From: Naegleria lovaniensis
Taxonomy: Eukaryota > Heterolobosea > Eutetramitea > Acrasida > Naegleriidae
DNA: 64,000 bases
NCBI RefSeq assembly: GCF_003324165.1
Contig: NW_025407878.1
Location: forward strand, 1 to 64,000
Direction: 5' to 3'
In this document: positions 18,830-29,546 of the stretch, piece by piece
Position numbering within the stretch: position 1 is the first letter of the stretch
Layout: each line of letters starts with the position of its first letter
Program-made: the position numbers and the translations under genes
The notes under the pieces: model-generated
The model's input: the letters and a program-made list of their open reading frames with translations, nothing else
The model's database searches: none
What the model was told of the DNA's origin: nothing

Positions 18830-20920
18830 TTATGGTGGTGATGACGAGTTCATTCGATCAGAACCGACCTGATACAATTGTTGAAGTCTCAAGAGAATTT
18901 TTTGTTCCAGAGCAGAAGTGGCGGTTTTCTTCGTCTTCTTTTCAGGATCGACTGCAGTCAGAGTGGTTGGCTTACTCGAGTCGTTGTGACTGTTGTGATT
19001 GTCATTATGGACACTATTACTTTTCACATTCTTGGTCTTTTCTTGAACTTGATGCAACAATTCTTGATATTCACGAATGAGGGAAGTAAAATCATTTTTC
19101 GAGACGTAGCTGTTTTGAAGTGAGAAATCTCGAATGGTTAATTGGAGAAATTTCAACTCTGCATTCGAAGGATCTTCTTTTGCGAGTTGTTCCAATTTAG
19201 GAGCTGCTTCTGGTAATCGTTTGAGCATGTGCATTCCTGCTACATAAAACGATGCTGCTTTCACAACATTTGGTTCATGCTCTTCAAATAAAAATCGTAA
19301 TGTAAAGAGAGTTTCAAAGGCCTCACAGCATGCCTCTGCATTACGAGCATAAAAGTACGCTCTTGATTTCAAAAACAGTACTTGATTCAACATGTGATTT
19401 GTGAGAAGGAGAGGATTTCTCGGAAATAGTAGTTTTTCTAATTTTCCCAACTCGAGTAACATGCTCTTCACAGCGCTTTGAATTTTGGCTGCAAGTTGAG
19501 ATCGTGAAAATAAATCAATTTGCATGCTATAGAGTTGTGCCTTACGGAGAGGAGTTGGAAGGAATGGAGTGAAACCTGAGGTGAGATAGGGTAATTGGTC
19601 CTTCCGTGTTTGTGGTGGTGTTTGTTCTTTGAGAATATTTTCTAACTTTTCAACCAAGGAAAAGGCAGATTGTAGCGCTTGCTCAATTTTGTACACATTG
19701 GTATCAAAATCTTTCATCATTAAGAATTTTGCCTTCTTTTCCAGAACCAAACAATGGAAATATAATATATAGGGATTGTTTGGATCCGTTTTCAGTAATT
19801 CATTCAATTGAGATTCTACCATAGCATAGGATGATTCGTTTCTAGCATTAAAATTAAAAATGATTCGACACAAATTCATGCATGATTTCACATTGATAGG
19901 TAAGTCAGTGCTCCAATCGAGGATAATAGGCGTGGATTGTTGTTTCAATAAGGATTCAAATTTTTCATGTACCGTTTGCCACATTTTCAATAATATGGTT
20001 TTTTCGGTCATGGCTTCACTCATCATCAATGGCTCATTGAACAATATTGAATAACAATATCCCACAATAATCGACATGTTTAGAGTGACGGCTGAGTCAT
20101 TCTTTTCCTTAATTGCCTCACCAAAAAAAAGAAGTAAATGTTTTTGAATATCGAATTGTGCCAAAATTGAATGTGAAATGTAATTAGACCATGGAGTAGA
20201 GTTCATGATATTTTTCACTACTTCATCTGTCATTACCATCCCAATACCGCTATCATTCGAATGCATAGTCGACGTTTCAGTAGTATCTGTTGCAACTGAC
20301 TGGTCAATCGATGAGAAAATACTAGGATGATTTTTCTTGATTATGTCAACAAGCATTTGTGAAGTTTCACTTTGTTTTTCTTGCAAATTTAGTCTCCATT
20401 CTGGTGTATCGAAATGCCAAGCTTGTGCTATGGATTGAATGACTTTTTCCAAAAGAGGTAACAAATCATTGTACACATATGGTACATGTTTCGAATCCAT
20501 TTTGAAATTTTTCATGACATTCATGAGATAAACTCCGGCCATTGTCTTGTTATTATCTTGCATCAAGTGGTTGACATGTGCTAAATGATTTTTCAAATCC
20601 GATTTAATTTTCATGATTGTTTCTCGAGTGGTAGAATCCAATGATTCCACAGGTTCAATAATAACAGATTGTTGTGAGTTTCCATCTTCCATTGTTTGAT
20701 GTTGTTTGGAACCAGTCATCACTCCTTTCGATTTTTGATTTATTTTAGAAAATATATCCATAGAGGTATTTCTCAATTGTTGTTGTTGTTGTTCCTGACA
20801 GCACATGGTCAATCGGTTATTCCCAAAGAAATGATTTGTTTTGAACAGCACTCCTGCGAGGTTCCGATGGCAATGACGAGCCGAATGGGAAGAAAGTTTT
20901 CCGATGACAGGTTTGAACAT
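18830..20920 (-). CDS. Large helical (TPR-like) protein
   Basis: 696 residues from ATG 20920. The Arg/His-rich first 35 residues could be a targeting leader. The body is almost entirely helical with TPR-like pairs, e.g. 'LKSRAYFYARNAEACCEAFETL', followed by 'LLFEEHEPN', 'MLKRLPEAAPKLEQL' and 'DPSNAELKFLQL'. The C-terminus is Lys/Ser/Asn-rich. TPR-like solenoids scaffold complexes; the particular complex is not identifiable here. Confidence 0.65.
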   Translation of the reverse strand: MFKPVIGKLSSHSARHCHRNLAGVLFKTNHFFGNNRLTMCCQEQQQQQLRNTSMDIFSKINQKSKGVMTGSKQHQTMEDGNSQQSVIIEPVESLDSTTRETIMKIKSDLKNHLAHVNHLMQDNNKTMAGVYLMNVMKNFKMDSKHVPYVYNDLLPLLEKVIQSIAQAWHFDTPEWRLNLQEKQSETSQMLVDIIKKNHPSIFSSIDQSVATDTTETSTMHSNDSGIGMVMTDEVVKNIMNSTPWSNYISHSILAQFDIQKHLLLFFGEAIKEKNDSAVTLNMSIIVGYCYSILFNEPLMMSEAMTEKTILLKMWQTVHEKFESLLKQQSTPIILDWSTDLPINVKSCMNLCRIIFNFNARNESSYAMVESQLNELLKTDPNNPYILYFHCLVLEKKAKFLMMKDFDTNVYKIEQALQSAFSLVEKLENILKEQTPPQTRKDQLPYLTSGFTPFLPTPLRKAQLYSMQIDLFSRSQLAAKIQSAVKSMLLELGKLEKLLFPRNPLLLTNHMLNQVLFLKSRAYFYARNAEACCEAFETLFTLRFLFEEHEPNVVKAASFYVAGMHMLKRLPEAAPKLEQLAKEDPSNAELKFLQLTIRDFSLQNSYVSKNDFTSLIREYQELLHQVQEKTKNVKSNSVHNDNHNSHNDSSKPTTLTAVDPEKKTKKTATSALEQKILLRLQQLYQVGSDRMNSSSPP

Positions 20921-21028
20921 TTTTTTTTTCAATTTCCCAACTGGATTTGGTGAACAAATAAATAAATTGTTTTTTTCATTTTACACCCATACATACATTA
21001 CAGATGAATTCAAACACCACACTCAGGC

Positions 21029-22002
21029 TCATTTCGATGAGCCCAATTCACTCAAACTCTTATACACTGCATATTTGAAATAAATCAAAGAAAGACTTTC
21101 TCCAAATCCTAATAAAGCTCCCTTATACAGACTTCTCAAATTCTCTCTCTTCGTATGAGGAACATGACCGCTACCAAAATACATTTGATGTTTGTACAGA
21201 GCTTCCAATGGTGTCAATACCAATTTTGCGAGTCCCAACGATAATGACTGAGCTAATCTCTCAGCATACAAACTGCTTGCTGTGTCAAATGGCAAATACT
21301 TGCTTAGCAAGTTATCGAAAATGACACTCGATAAACTCTCTTCAACTACGCCGTACAACACAAAAGTTCCCACAGAGATGAGCCAATTAGCCCAAGTATC
21401 GCCACCAGGACATGCGGATTGAACTCCAATACATCCACCATAACCATTCACCACACTTCTCACTCTCTTTGCAACGAGAGGATATGTAATCACATCACTC
21501 AACATGCTTGTTGCAACACTGGGAATTTGTAAATTCCATTTAGCAGAAAGTGAATTCAAGCCTACCCGCAAGAAGAATCCTGAGAATTGAATACACAATT
21601 CTTCACCCAAACCCAAAAACCAAGGAGGTGGCAAAGCAATATGACGATCCGATATTAATTGTGCAGAGAATTGCTCCCGAGTTTTCATATTTTGCATAGG
21701 AACGAGTAAAATTCCTTTTGCAACGAGGAATGATAGGATGCCAGAAGCGGCATGAACACCAATGTAAGCCTTGCTTTGAGAAGCACTTTCAATAATGACG
21801 GAGGATTCTTGTCCTGTGCAAGTCAAGGAGTAACGATCAAAAAATTTCAATTATTTAAATATTTCATATCGTTTGCAACATCGGATCATGATAATGGTGT
21901 GATATTGGAAAATTCATATTGATTTTCAGAGTTCCGATCCAACACAATATCATTACTTTGTAGAAGTATTGTTCAAGCCAATGACCTACCATGAGCAGAC
22001 AT
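21029..22002 (-). CDS. Mitochondrial-carrier-like membrane protein
   Basis: A tiny first exon (21990-22002, M-S-A-H-G) joins exon 21029-21813 across a 176-nt intron (GTAGGT...TTGCACAG), giving 265 residues. Hydrophobic helices alternate with motifs resembling degenerate mitochondrial-carrier signatures: 'TYPLVAKRVRSV' after the second pair and 'LTPLEALYKHQM' later, where classic members carry PxDxxRxR. Carriers move metabolites across the inner mitochondrial membrane. The incomplete motifs suggest a divergent or non-canonical member. Confidence 0.6.
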
Positions 22003-22144
22003 TTTTTTGAAATTACCTTAACTAGAAGAGAGAGAGTTGAAAATGTACAAATTTGTTCTTGTTAAAAAACATACAACCATTTGTCCAACGAATCTTTACA
22101 CACGTTTCTCAAAGGTGCTCAAGACTGTTCAACAGAAAAAAGAT

Positions 22145-22343
22145 GGCTACGGCCATATCACGATGAATGCACCTCATCCCGTCCGATTTGAGAAGTTAAG
22201 CATCGTCGAGCTGCATCAGTACTGAGGTTGGAGACAACTTGGGAACCCTTTTTTCTTTTTTGAAAACTTGATCTCAACGAAATGCACTTGTCGTGGAATT
22301 ATTGTTGAACACATTACAAATCTGGAACTGCAGTGCTGTAGCC
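22145..22343 (+). rRNA. 5S rRNA gene interrupted by an 84-nt insert
   Basis: Positions 22145-22248 match eukaryotic 5S rRNA: GGCTACGGCCATATCACG at the 5' end, CCCGTCCGATTTGAGAAG, the internal promoter AGTTAAGCATCG, and GGTTGGAGACAACTTGGGAA. The 3' strand of helix I, GTGCTGTAGCC, does not follow. It appears at 22333-22343 and is followed by TTTT. GCTGTAGCC there pairs fully with GGCTACGGC at 22145 (one G-U). The inserted stretch (22249-22332) begins with a T6-C-T6 tract that would be expected to stop Pol III early. This is either a 5S gene with an intron-like insertion or a damaged copy. Confidence 0.8.
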
Positions 22344-22656
22344 TTTTATTCTTGCCTACGAACAATCCACCTTAATATGAATTGTCATATCGTTTTCACA
22401 TTGGACCATGAACCATGTTACCAAGCATTTCATCTGATTTCTCTAATCCATTGTTAGTAGTTAACCCATGAAAATGGATTCTTTTGTTCAGCTGATTCAT
22501 GAGATCCACGTACACTTTGTTTGATCGAAAGTATTAATATTGAGAAAATGTGAATCATAATAAATTATTGGTAATATTTTGGTGTACACTGTGTCTAGTG
22601 TCGTTCAACATTAACAAAATTCACATTTGGACGCATAGGTAATGATTTTGCTTAAA
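22344..22656. other. Intergenic region after 5S
   Basis: AT-rich. A TTTT run follows directly after the 5S 3' end. No other gene, RNA or repeat recognised. Confidence 0.55.
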
Positions 22657-23562
22657 TTACTCAGAAAATATAGACAAGAATTGTTCTTTGGAAATTGTTC
22701 CAGTCTTTGCAAAATCAATTTCATAAAACATTTCTTCAAATACATGTGTTGGTAAATACTCTCCAACCTTTTCCATCGAGTTTCTTAACGATTCCATGGT
22801 CATATATCCAGGTTTGGTTTTGTCCTCAAAAATCACAAATAATTCATTCAAATCTTTAAAGAGTTGTTGTTGATTTTGCTTGGTACCTTCTTCATCATCA
22901 TTGATCGCGTCCAATTCCTTATTTTGTAGCTCAATAGTTCTTAATCGTTCTTCCACATCTGGAAATTCTCTCTGTACTGCATAGGCCACGAAGGCAATAA
23001 ACTCTGGCAAGTCAAAGGCATATCGATATTCCACATATTGATTTGCTTTTTTCAATTTTCGTTTGGAGAGGAGAGGAGATTTTGCATCTTGCGCTCCAGG
23101 TAAACTAGACATTGATGTGGGCGTAGTAGTGGACGTTGCAGTAGTAATTTCTTGATCTGCTTCTTGTTGCTTGGAGGATTCCGATAACACAATTTCATTA
23201 TTTTGGAAATTCTCATCATCATGACTCTCGCCCACACTTTCGTCATCATTAAAATCGGAATTATTATTATTCGTGATGATGGATGAATAGCCTTCATACA
23301 AGGAATCTAATACGAAACGATCCAAAGCCTTCACTTCATTGATGAGATCTTCTAAATCACTTGGATCAATTCGCACTCGGAGTGCTTGCAGTACAATTTC
23401 TAAATCTTTGGTTGTAACATATCCCTTGTTTTCTGCGTCGAGAAGGGAGAACGCATGTCTGCATTGTTGAACAGTACTCAACGGAAGGGCAAACATATTG
23501 TATTCGATCTGCAATGAATTTTTTTGTTTGTGTGTAATAGATGAGATTGTGGAAGATTCCAT
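22657..23562 (-). CDS. EF-hand (centrin/calmodulin-like) protein with acidic insert
   Basis: 301 residues from ATG 23562. An N-terminal EF-hand pair starts with 'CRHAFSLLDAENKGYVTTKD' and a C-terminal pair contains 'IFEDKTKPGYMTMESL' and 'EIDFAKTGTISKEQFL'. A low-complexity insert of about 110 residues separates them. Several loops lack the full Asp/Glu set, so calcium binding is probably partial. The frame is open upstream to 23652 without an ATG and begins after an acceptor-like TTGGCAG, so an additional 5' exon is possible. Confidence 0.7.
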   Translation of the reverse strand: MESSTISSITHKQKNSLQIEYNMFALPLSTVQQCRHAFSLLDAENKGYVTTKDLEIVLQALRVRIDPSDLEDLINEVKALDRFVLDSLYEGYSSIITNNNNSDFNDDESVGESHDDENFQNNEIVLSESSKQQEADQEITTATSTTTPTSMSSLPGAQDAKSPLLSKRKLKKANQYVEYRYAFDLPEFIAFVAYAVQREFPDVEERLRTIELQNKELDAINDDEEGTKQNQQQLFKDLNELFVIFEDKTKPGYMTMESLRNSMEKVGEYLPTHVFEEMFYEIDFAKTGTISKEQFLSIFSE

Positions 23563-23835
23563 TTCATAACGTGAAATGGAACAGAGAATGGACGTGACAA
23601 CTGTTACACATAGTGCTGAACTCAATGCTGCCAAATTGAGATAACAAAACAAAAATTAAGGCAGTGTAACTTGAATTTAGAAGGACCTAGTTGGAGAGAT
23701 AACCAAATTTCCTGAATCTTGATAAAGGCGCTTTGGGGTAACATCTATGAAGTCAATGTCTCATGACTTAATTCCCAAAAATGCATCGTAATAACAATGT
23801 TTCATTCTTTCCTGATACAGTTTCTACTCGCTGGA

Positions 23836-24075
23836 TTACAATTTAAAAGCCAGCTTTTTCTGTCTGACAGCTGTAATTATGATATCTTTATCACATTTCA
23901 ATTCAGCAGATGCATCCATTTTGATTTGCAGCAGCCAGGACGACATCACGATCTCTTGTGATTGCTTCAGAGACCAATCGTAACGCCAAGCCATATTGCT
24001 GAACAGCTGCAATTTCTTTGTCATTCTTCAAATCATCAGAAGCAAACAACACTGATTCAGCACTGATTGCTATTC
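23836..24075 (-). pseudogene. DUF4116 repeat relic
   Basis: Translation in more than one frame recovers DUF4116-type units: 'VLFASDDLKNDKEI', 'RDRDVVLAAANQNG' and 'SAELKCDKDIIITAVRQ'. They match the 'DDLKNDREIVLEAVRQNG' pattern of the intact genes 7-16 kb away. It has no start, several frame breaks and only about two to three units, so it is a decayed fragment. Confidence 0.75.
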
Positions 24076-24152
24076 TCGGATTTGGGTTGAAAAATGTTTA
24101 CGTTTTGTTTTGAAGTAAAAATATCAAATGATTTGTTTATTGCCCTCCCATG

Positions 24153-25638
24153 TTACAAGTGTTGAAGTTTTGTTTGAAGGAATTCAAAAACTGCTTCTCT
24201 GCAACACTCAGAGGTATATTCATGTTTCAAATGTCCTGCACTTCGACATTCACACGTTGTTGCTCCTTGTTCTCGTTTCGGTAGACACAACACATCATTA
24301 CATGGTTTTTCACTTTCTACCCAATTCACAGCATTTTCCACAATGAACTCACGCACTTGTTCATGACTTGGATCCAATGACAAATTGATCCATGAATCTG
24401 TAAATGCAACAGCTCTCACTTTGGAAAGTGTTTCTCGAGTACGGTTTTTCAATAATTCCATCGTACACCAACCACCAGCTGAATGAGCGACAATGACCAT
24501 GTCTTTTGCTGCTGCTTTTTGAATGAAATGATCCCAAACATACGTTGCATGATCTGATGGAGATTCATGATGAGGAATGGGTTTTTCGATATCTTTCTTT
24601 AAGGAGGACTTGTTTCTTGAAAGAAAATCTTCCTTTTTGTATTGGAGATGATCATTCAGTTGTGAAGGAATGTATGTATTTTGATTTGCTAATTTTGGTG
24701 ATTAAAATAAGATTCAATATTTTGGTGGAAAACATGATCATTCGAAAAGTGTGTATATTACTAATACTTACGATTGAGAACAATCACTCCATAACCTTCT
24801 TTCAGGCTTGAACAATATAATTGTATTGAGTTCCAGTTTTTAACGAATCATGCATACCTATGATTGCAATTGGATCATTTTCCATCCAAATGGTCATTCA
24901 TAATACTTTGATTCAAATTTAGAGTATACTTACACAAACTACGTGACCATTGACCTGCTCGAACACCTCCAGATCCTTGAATCAATATCAACAGCTTGTT
25001 TGGATTTGTGAGAGCATCCTTACTCATGAAAATGTTAACCATTTGTTCTTTTGGAAGATTAAAGTCTAAAGGCAACCAAATCTCGTCCAATTTACATCTC
25101 TTTCGTTGAATTGATGAAAAATATCATTCTATATTCACTACTGTCACAACAATTCAATAACTTACGTTTTTCAATAATTCCTCCTGTACAAACTTCGTGA
25201 CCATTTTCGAGAGTGCATCGTTGTGAACATGTGACACAAAATGAAATTTTCCTCCATCCATATCATTGACAAACAAACCAGGCTTCTCATTGCTCAACAA
25301 TTCCAATGCCTGGATGTATTGAGATGGATCTTGTTCAAACAATTCATCATTAGGTTTTTCAGGCATGTTTGAAAAAGTGTAATGAAAATCTTGTAATCTT
25401 TCATGACGATCGGGAATGGTTTGTAATACAAGATTGAATTGTTTTTTCATTTCTTGAGATTCCGAAGCGATTTGTTCAACAATTTCAAATGGAACATAAT
25501 CCTTGGTAGTGTTTGGAATGGATTGGAATGGAAACTTTGTTTTTCTTCCAAAAATTGTTTCTGAACATGCTGAATGAAAGAGTCTTTTGGGAAAGAATAG
25601 GAACCATTGTCAGTCTTGAATGAAATGGTTGACCCCAT
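24153..25638 (-). CDS. Arb2/FAM172-domain protein (alpha/beta hydrolase fold), frame interrupted
   Basis: ATG 25638; exons about 25638-25172, 25105-24933 and later pieces ending TAA/TAG at 24153. In order: 'HYTFSNMPEKPNDELFE', 'MSKDALTNPNKLLILIQGSG', 'GVRAGQWSRSL', 'EGYGVIVLN', 'SDHATYVWDHFIQKAAAKD', 'VAHSAGGW' (nucleophile-elbow Ser) and 'VAFTDSWINL'. The order matches human FAM172A/ARB2A and the fission-yeast silencing factor Arb2, linked to co-transcriptional silencing and splicing. Introns carry GTAAGT donors. The frame slips by one base near 25530 and again near 24800. The protein is either a decayed copy or affected by draft-assembly indels. Confidence 0.65.
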
Positions 25639-25869
25639 GATTTGGTTTGAAAATTTTTTGTTGTTGCTAATTTGAGATTTCAGGGTCGTGAATGTTTTTA
25701 AAATCTCATGTCAAACGTGTGCTGCTGAACTTTGTTTCGTGTTGTCATTTTAAAAACGTGAGAAAAGTTATGATGCGTGAATCATTATAAGTATCTTGAT
25801 CATTGTATTTAAAAGGCTCCATCGTATAAGGTTGCTTTTTTAACACCAATCCTTTCACGTTGAAAAAAA

Positions 25870-27761
25870 ATGAACGGATTGCCTGAAGATTTAATCTTCT
25901 CCATCATGCTCTTTTGTGAGGATTTGAAAAGTGTTTCTCAATTGTTATTACTGAACCGACATTGGTTGAGCGTGGCTCGTTATGAAGCTCTATGGAGAAT
26001 GCGGTTTGCGTTTCATTTGAAAAAACAAATCCGAGATCGTCAAGCGGAAATGAATGTACCATCATCCAAAAAGAAGGGACTTGCAGCATTGATACAGAAA
26101 TTAAAAGGTCAAATGAAAACTCATGTGGAGGAAGCGGAACAGATGTACATGAGAGAAAAGATTGTTTCTCAAAAAAGTTCCGATCATGATGATGAAAATT
26201 CGGATGATGAACCCAAGAAGGTATTTTCTGGAGTTGATTTTTATTGCGGATTTCGATTTTATACCATTTTCAAGCAAGAAGTACATGGAAAGTTAGTGGG
26301 ACAAATCACGTTCAAGCTCCATGAATTGATGGGAGAAAAATTTCAAGCGAACACTTACAAGGTCGTTTTGAACGATACGAATGATTATGTTTTGGTTGAG
26401 AAAAGTCCTTTCTGTCAAAAGTGGAAACAATTTTGCGAATATGCTCATTCACATCTAAAACCCTTCTCGAAAGATCATTTCGATCAAGAATACCAATTAC
26501 AGAAATCATGTTCTGTTAGTTTTATGACTCATTTTCAAAAAGATCATTCTTCAGCCTATTCAGAAGTGGTTTCCATTCTTAGGAAATTCCGTCAGGACAC
26601 ATCATTGGACCCAAAACAACGGTTGGATGCAATGAATGACTTGTTGGTACAGCCCGTGTTAGAACTTATCTCATCTGACAAGTATCGATTTCCTATACAT
26701 GCATTTCGTATCTTTAATTCAGCATTGGAACTGAACAGTATGACCCTCATGAGAGCGTTAATGAAAGAAATTGAGATGGATATGGTAAGGCCACAACATG
26801 AAAAATATTTCTTAAGCTATCCCCAAGATGTTGAAATGATGGATTATGTAAAATCGCAAATAATAACCTTTTTGAAGTTTGGTTATTATCAGCCTGAAGA
26901 GATTAGAGAAATACTTTCGTTTTGGATCAAGATGTATCCATCTCTCATACGCAAGCAAAGAATACGCAAAACATTTCACATGCAGAGAAGAGTTTTACTT
27001 CTGACTCTGATTTACTAGCTTCCTTTGCAATGTGTGAATCATTTCGCAACGATTATTACTTCCTTTCAACGAACAAATTTTCTTATCGGCTGTTAAAGAT
27101 GGTCATACAAGATTGGAAATTCAAAATGTCAACGCATTTGGCAGCTTCTCTGTTCAGAAACATTTATCATTTGACGCAAAATGGGTTCACGATCACTGAA
27201 CTCATTGATATTATAGAAACGTATGAAAAAGTTCATGAAGAGAATTTAATTGATGATGAAATTGCACAGATATGTATTCTTTCAAACTCCAACTTGGACT
27301 TGTGGAAATATTGTATTGATGTTCGTCAAGGTAACATTAACAATATGAATACTGATACATGTACAGGTATTCCAATCATTTATGAATGCTTACAGTCTAC
27401 TAAAAGTAGTCTCTACGACCTGGATCTATTTGAATATTTAATTGAAAAAGTGGATGTAGTTTTTGACAAGAAAGCAGCTGTGCAATTGAAAGTGGATGCC
27501 TTGCATCATTACATGGTCCGCTTGATGTCTAAACTATATAATTTGCAACACTCGACAGAAAATCATAGATGGACAAAGATATTTCTCACACTATTTAGTA
27601 AGGGATCTAGAGTTTCAGAGAAAATCAACGAAAGAACAGCTGTGGATCTCATGAATCAATATTCTCCGTATTTAGATGATTTTTCTGAAATAATAAATAA
27701 TCAATTGAGGCGAGAGCAAGAGGATCAGAAGTCATCAAGTGTATATATTTCATTAATTTAA
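25870..27761 (+). CDS. F-box protein with helical C-terminal region, frame slip near 26.93 kb
   Basis: ATG 25870. The F-box is at residues 1-45 ('LPEDLIFSIMLFCEDLKSVS', 'LNRHWLSVARYEALWRMRF'), followed by a charged helical section. The first frame ends at 27018, but its last 25 residues look non-native. An overlapping frame that takes over near 26920 ('DQDVSISHTQAKNTQ', then 'FSYRLLKMVIQDWKFKM') continues to 27761 with native-looking sequence. A one-base change in the TTTT at 26921 would unite them. F-box proteins pick substrates for SCF ubiquitin ligases. No intron with the right phase was found. Confidence 0.65.
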
Positions 27762-28083
27762 TTAAACAACAGCTACTAGTTCAGAAACTTGAGTTTATTT
27801 CTCCAACAATATCTCAGTTGGATTACTTCACCGACAATTGCATAAACTAAAATATTTCTGCCATGTATTTCAAGCGTGCTGACAATTTAAAGACAAGGAA
27901 TAAACTCACTATGCAATTTTTTAACTACTATTAAACTAAATATGATTTTTGAAGTATCTCAATAATATGACACCAAGCAAGAAAAAAGGCATGCTTGAAA
28001 AAGATTTTGACTGTTACTGATCAAAGCTTTTGGTTAAAAACTGGGTTGAATAGGAGTCCACCTTAGGCAATGCAAAGTTGTCA
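27762..28083. other. Convergent intergenic region
   Basis: AT-rich 3' flanks of two convergent F-box genes. No gene or repeat recognised. Confidence 0.6.
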
Positions 28084-29232
28084 TTAATATTCCAACTCAT
28101 AATACCTCTCGACTCTCATCAAATTTTGCTCTAAATAGATGGCCTTATATGTATACGTTCTCACACAACCACCGGCATTGAATAACATAGGAAGCCACAA
28201 GAAATGCTCGTATCGATCGTCCAAATAATCATACCAGCAATACGTTGTTTTTGTGACAGTAGTGTCACCACACGTACTAGAACAAGTATCATTTTCTGCA
28301 AGCTCTATTCTGTCACCTTCCTGCTCAGAAGAGGTATTCTCTGAAAAATATTCATCCATGTATTCAAAAAAGCAAAATGGCTTCGCATGACTTGAATCTT
28401 CAATATTGGGCGATATTGACATTCGACAATCCCTTGTGTCATTTAACGAAATGGACATTAGGTCCCTCAACTTCTTTGTTCCTGATTCAGGAAACAGTTG
28501 TGAAATACAAAATGCAGCAACCGAAATGGTTGTTGATTTTTTCACTTGCCAAGTTTTGTCATTGTCATCATATTCAAATGAAGAAAGAATGAGCTTATCA
28601 TTCCATGGATTTGGAGTGCAATGAGAACCACTACTTAAAATCGATAATAGTGTTGCAATTTTTGCATACATGTATTTCCAACCATATTGAAGGACTCTCT
28701 TACGTTGTGCGTATTCGCTAAACCAAGCCGCTTGTTCGTCTTCATTTTGGTAATCTTCGGAACAATCTTGAATTGCGTACTCTAGATTGAATGGGTCTAA
28801 AGGTATAACATGGAAATCAAAAGAGTCCTGTAGTTGGCTCCATTTATATTGCATGCTTTTCTCTTTTCCCATAATGGTAAATGATTTAACAATTGGTATT
28901 CTGAACAAGGCTCGAAACATGTCATACCAATAATATTCATTTCTACAAATTCCATCATGATCGGAATTGTTATCTGATTGATATACTTCATCAACATGAT
29001 GATCGGAAGAATGAGGATGGGCCTTCTCCCTACAACGTTCCAATTCCAAATTCCATTCAAACACATCATTCATCAAAATAGAATTACAAAAATACTTCCA
29101 CAATGCATTGCAACAAGCCACTTGTTTCCACCTCTGACTCACTCTCACACATGAATTTAAAATACTTTGGGGATCCAAAAATTGAAAAATTGAAAATAAT
29201 TCATCATTTCCACACTCGAGAGATGATTTCAT
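28084..29232 (-). CDS. F-box protein, paralog A
   Basis: 382 residues from ATG 29232. The F-box is at about residues 8-50 ('NDELFSIFQFLDPQSIL', 'VSQRWKQVACCNALWKYF'). An acidic region and a C-terminal domain follow, with 'LSSGSHCTPNPWNDKL', 'ISVAAFCISQLFPESG', 'KPFCFFEYMDEYF' and a C-terminal 'DRYEHFLWLPMLFNAGG'. It is a close paralog of the gene at 33997-35123; the first 150 nt are nearly identical. It presumably recruits a substrate to an SCF ligase through the C-terminal domain. Confidence 0.8.
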   Translation of the reverse strand: MKSSLECGNDELFSIFQFLDPQSILNSCVRVSQRWKQVACCNALWKYFCNSILMNDVFEWNLELERCREKAHPHSSDHHVDEVYQSDNNSDHDGICRNEYYWYDMFRALFRIPIVKSFTIMGKEKSMQYKWSQLQDSFDFHVIPLDPFNLEYAIQDCSEDYQNEDEQAAWFSEYAQRKRVLQYGWKYMYAKIATLLSILSSGSHCTPNPWNDKLILSSFEYDDNDKTWQVKKSTTISVAAFCISQLFPESGTKKLRDLMSISLNDTRDCRMSISPNIEDSSHAKPFCFFEYMDEYFSENTSSEQEGDRIELAENDTCSSTCGDTTVTKTTYCWYDYLDDRYEHFLWLPMLFNAGGCVRTYTYKAIYLEQNLMRVERYYELEY

Positions 29233-29546
29233 TTTTTTTTTTAGTGTTTCACTGAAATTATTGTTGGACTTGCAACTTGGAAATTAATGCTATCGTTCAA
29301 GCAACGAACGTTCTGTGGCTGTCAAGTGTTCAAAATAGCTTGTTGCTTTTTGAAAATATTTATTTGTTGGTTGTTGTAAAAACGCATTACAGACACATGA
29401 TTGCTGAGATTCATACTTTCAAACTTGAAATTTTGAGAGATTGTCAGAGTTTTGGCTTGGTGCGATTGTAAACACCAATTCCTCGTTCACATGGAAATTT
29501 ATCAAAAAAAATATTTTTAATAACAAGATTCAAACCATCATCATCA

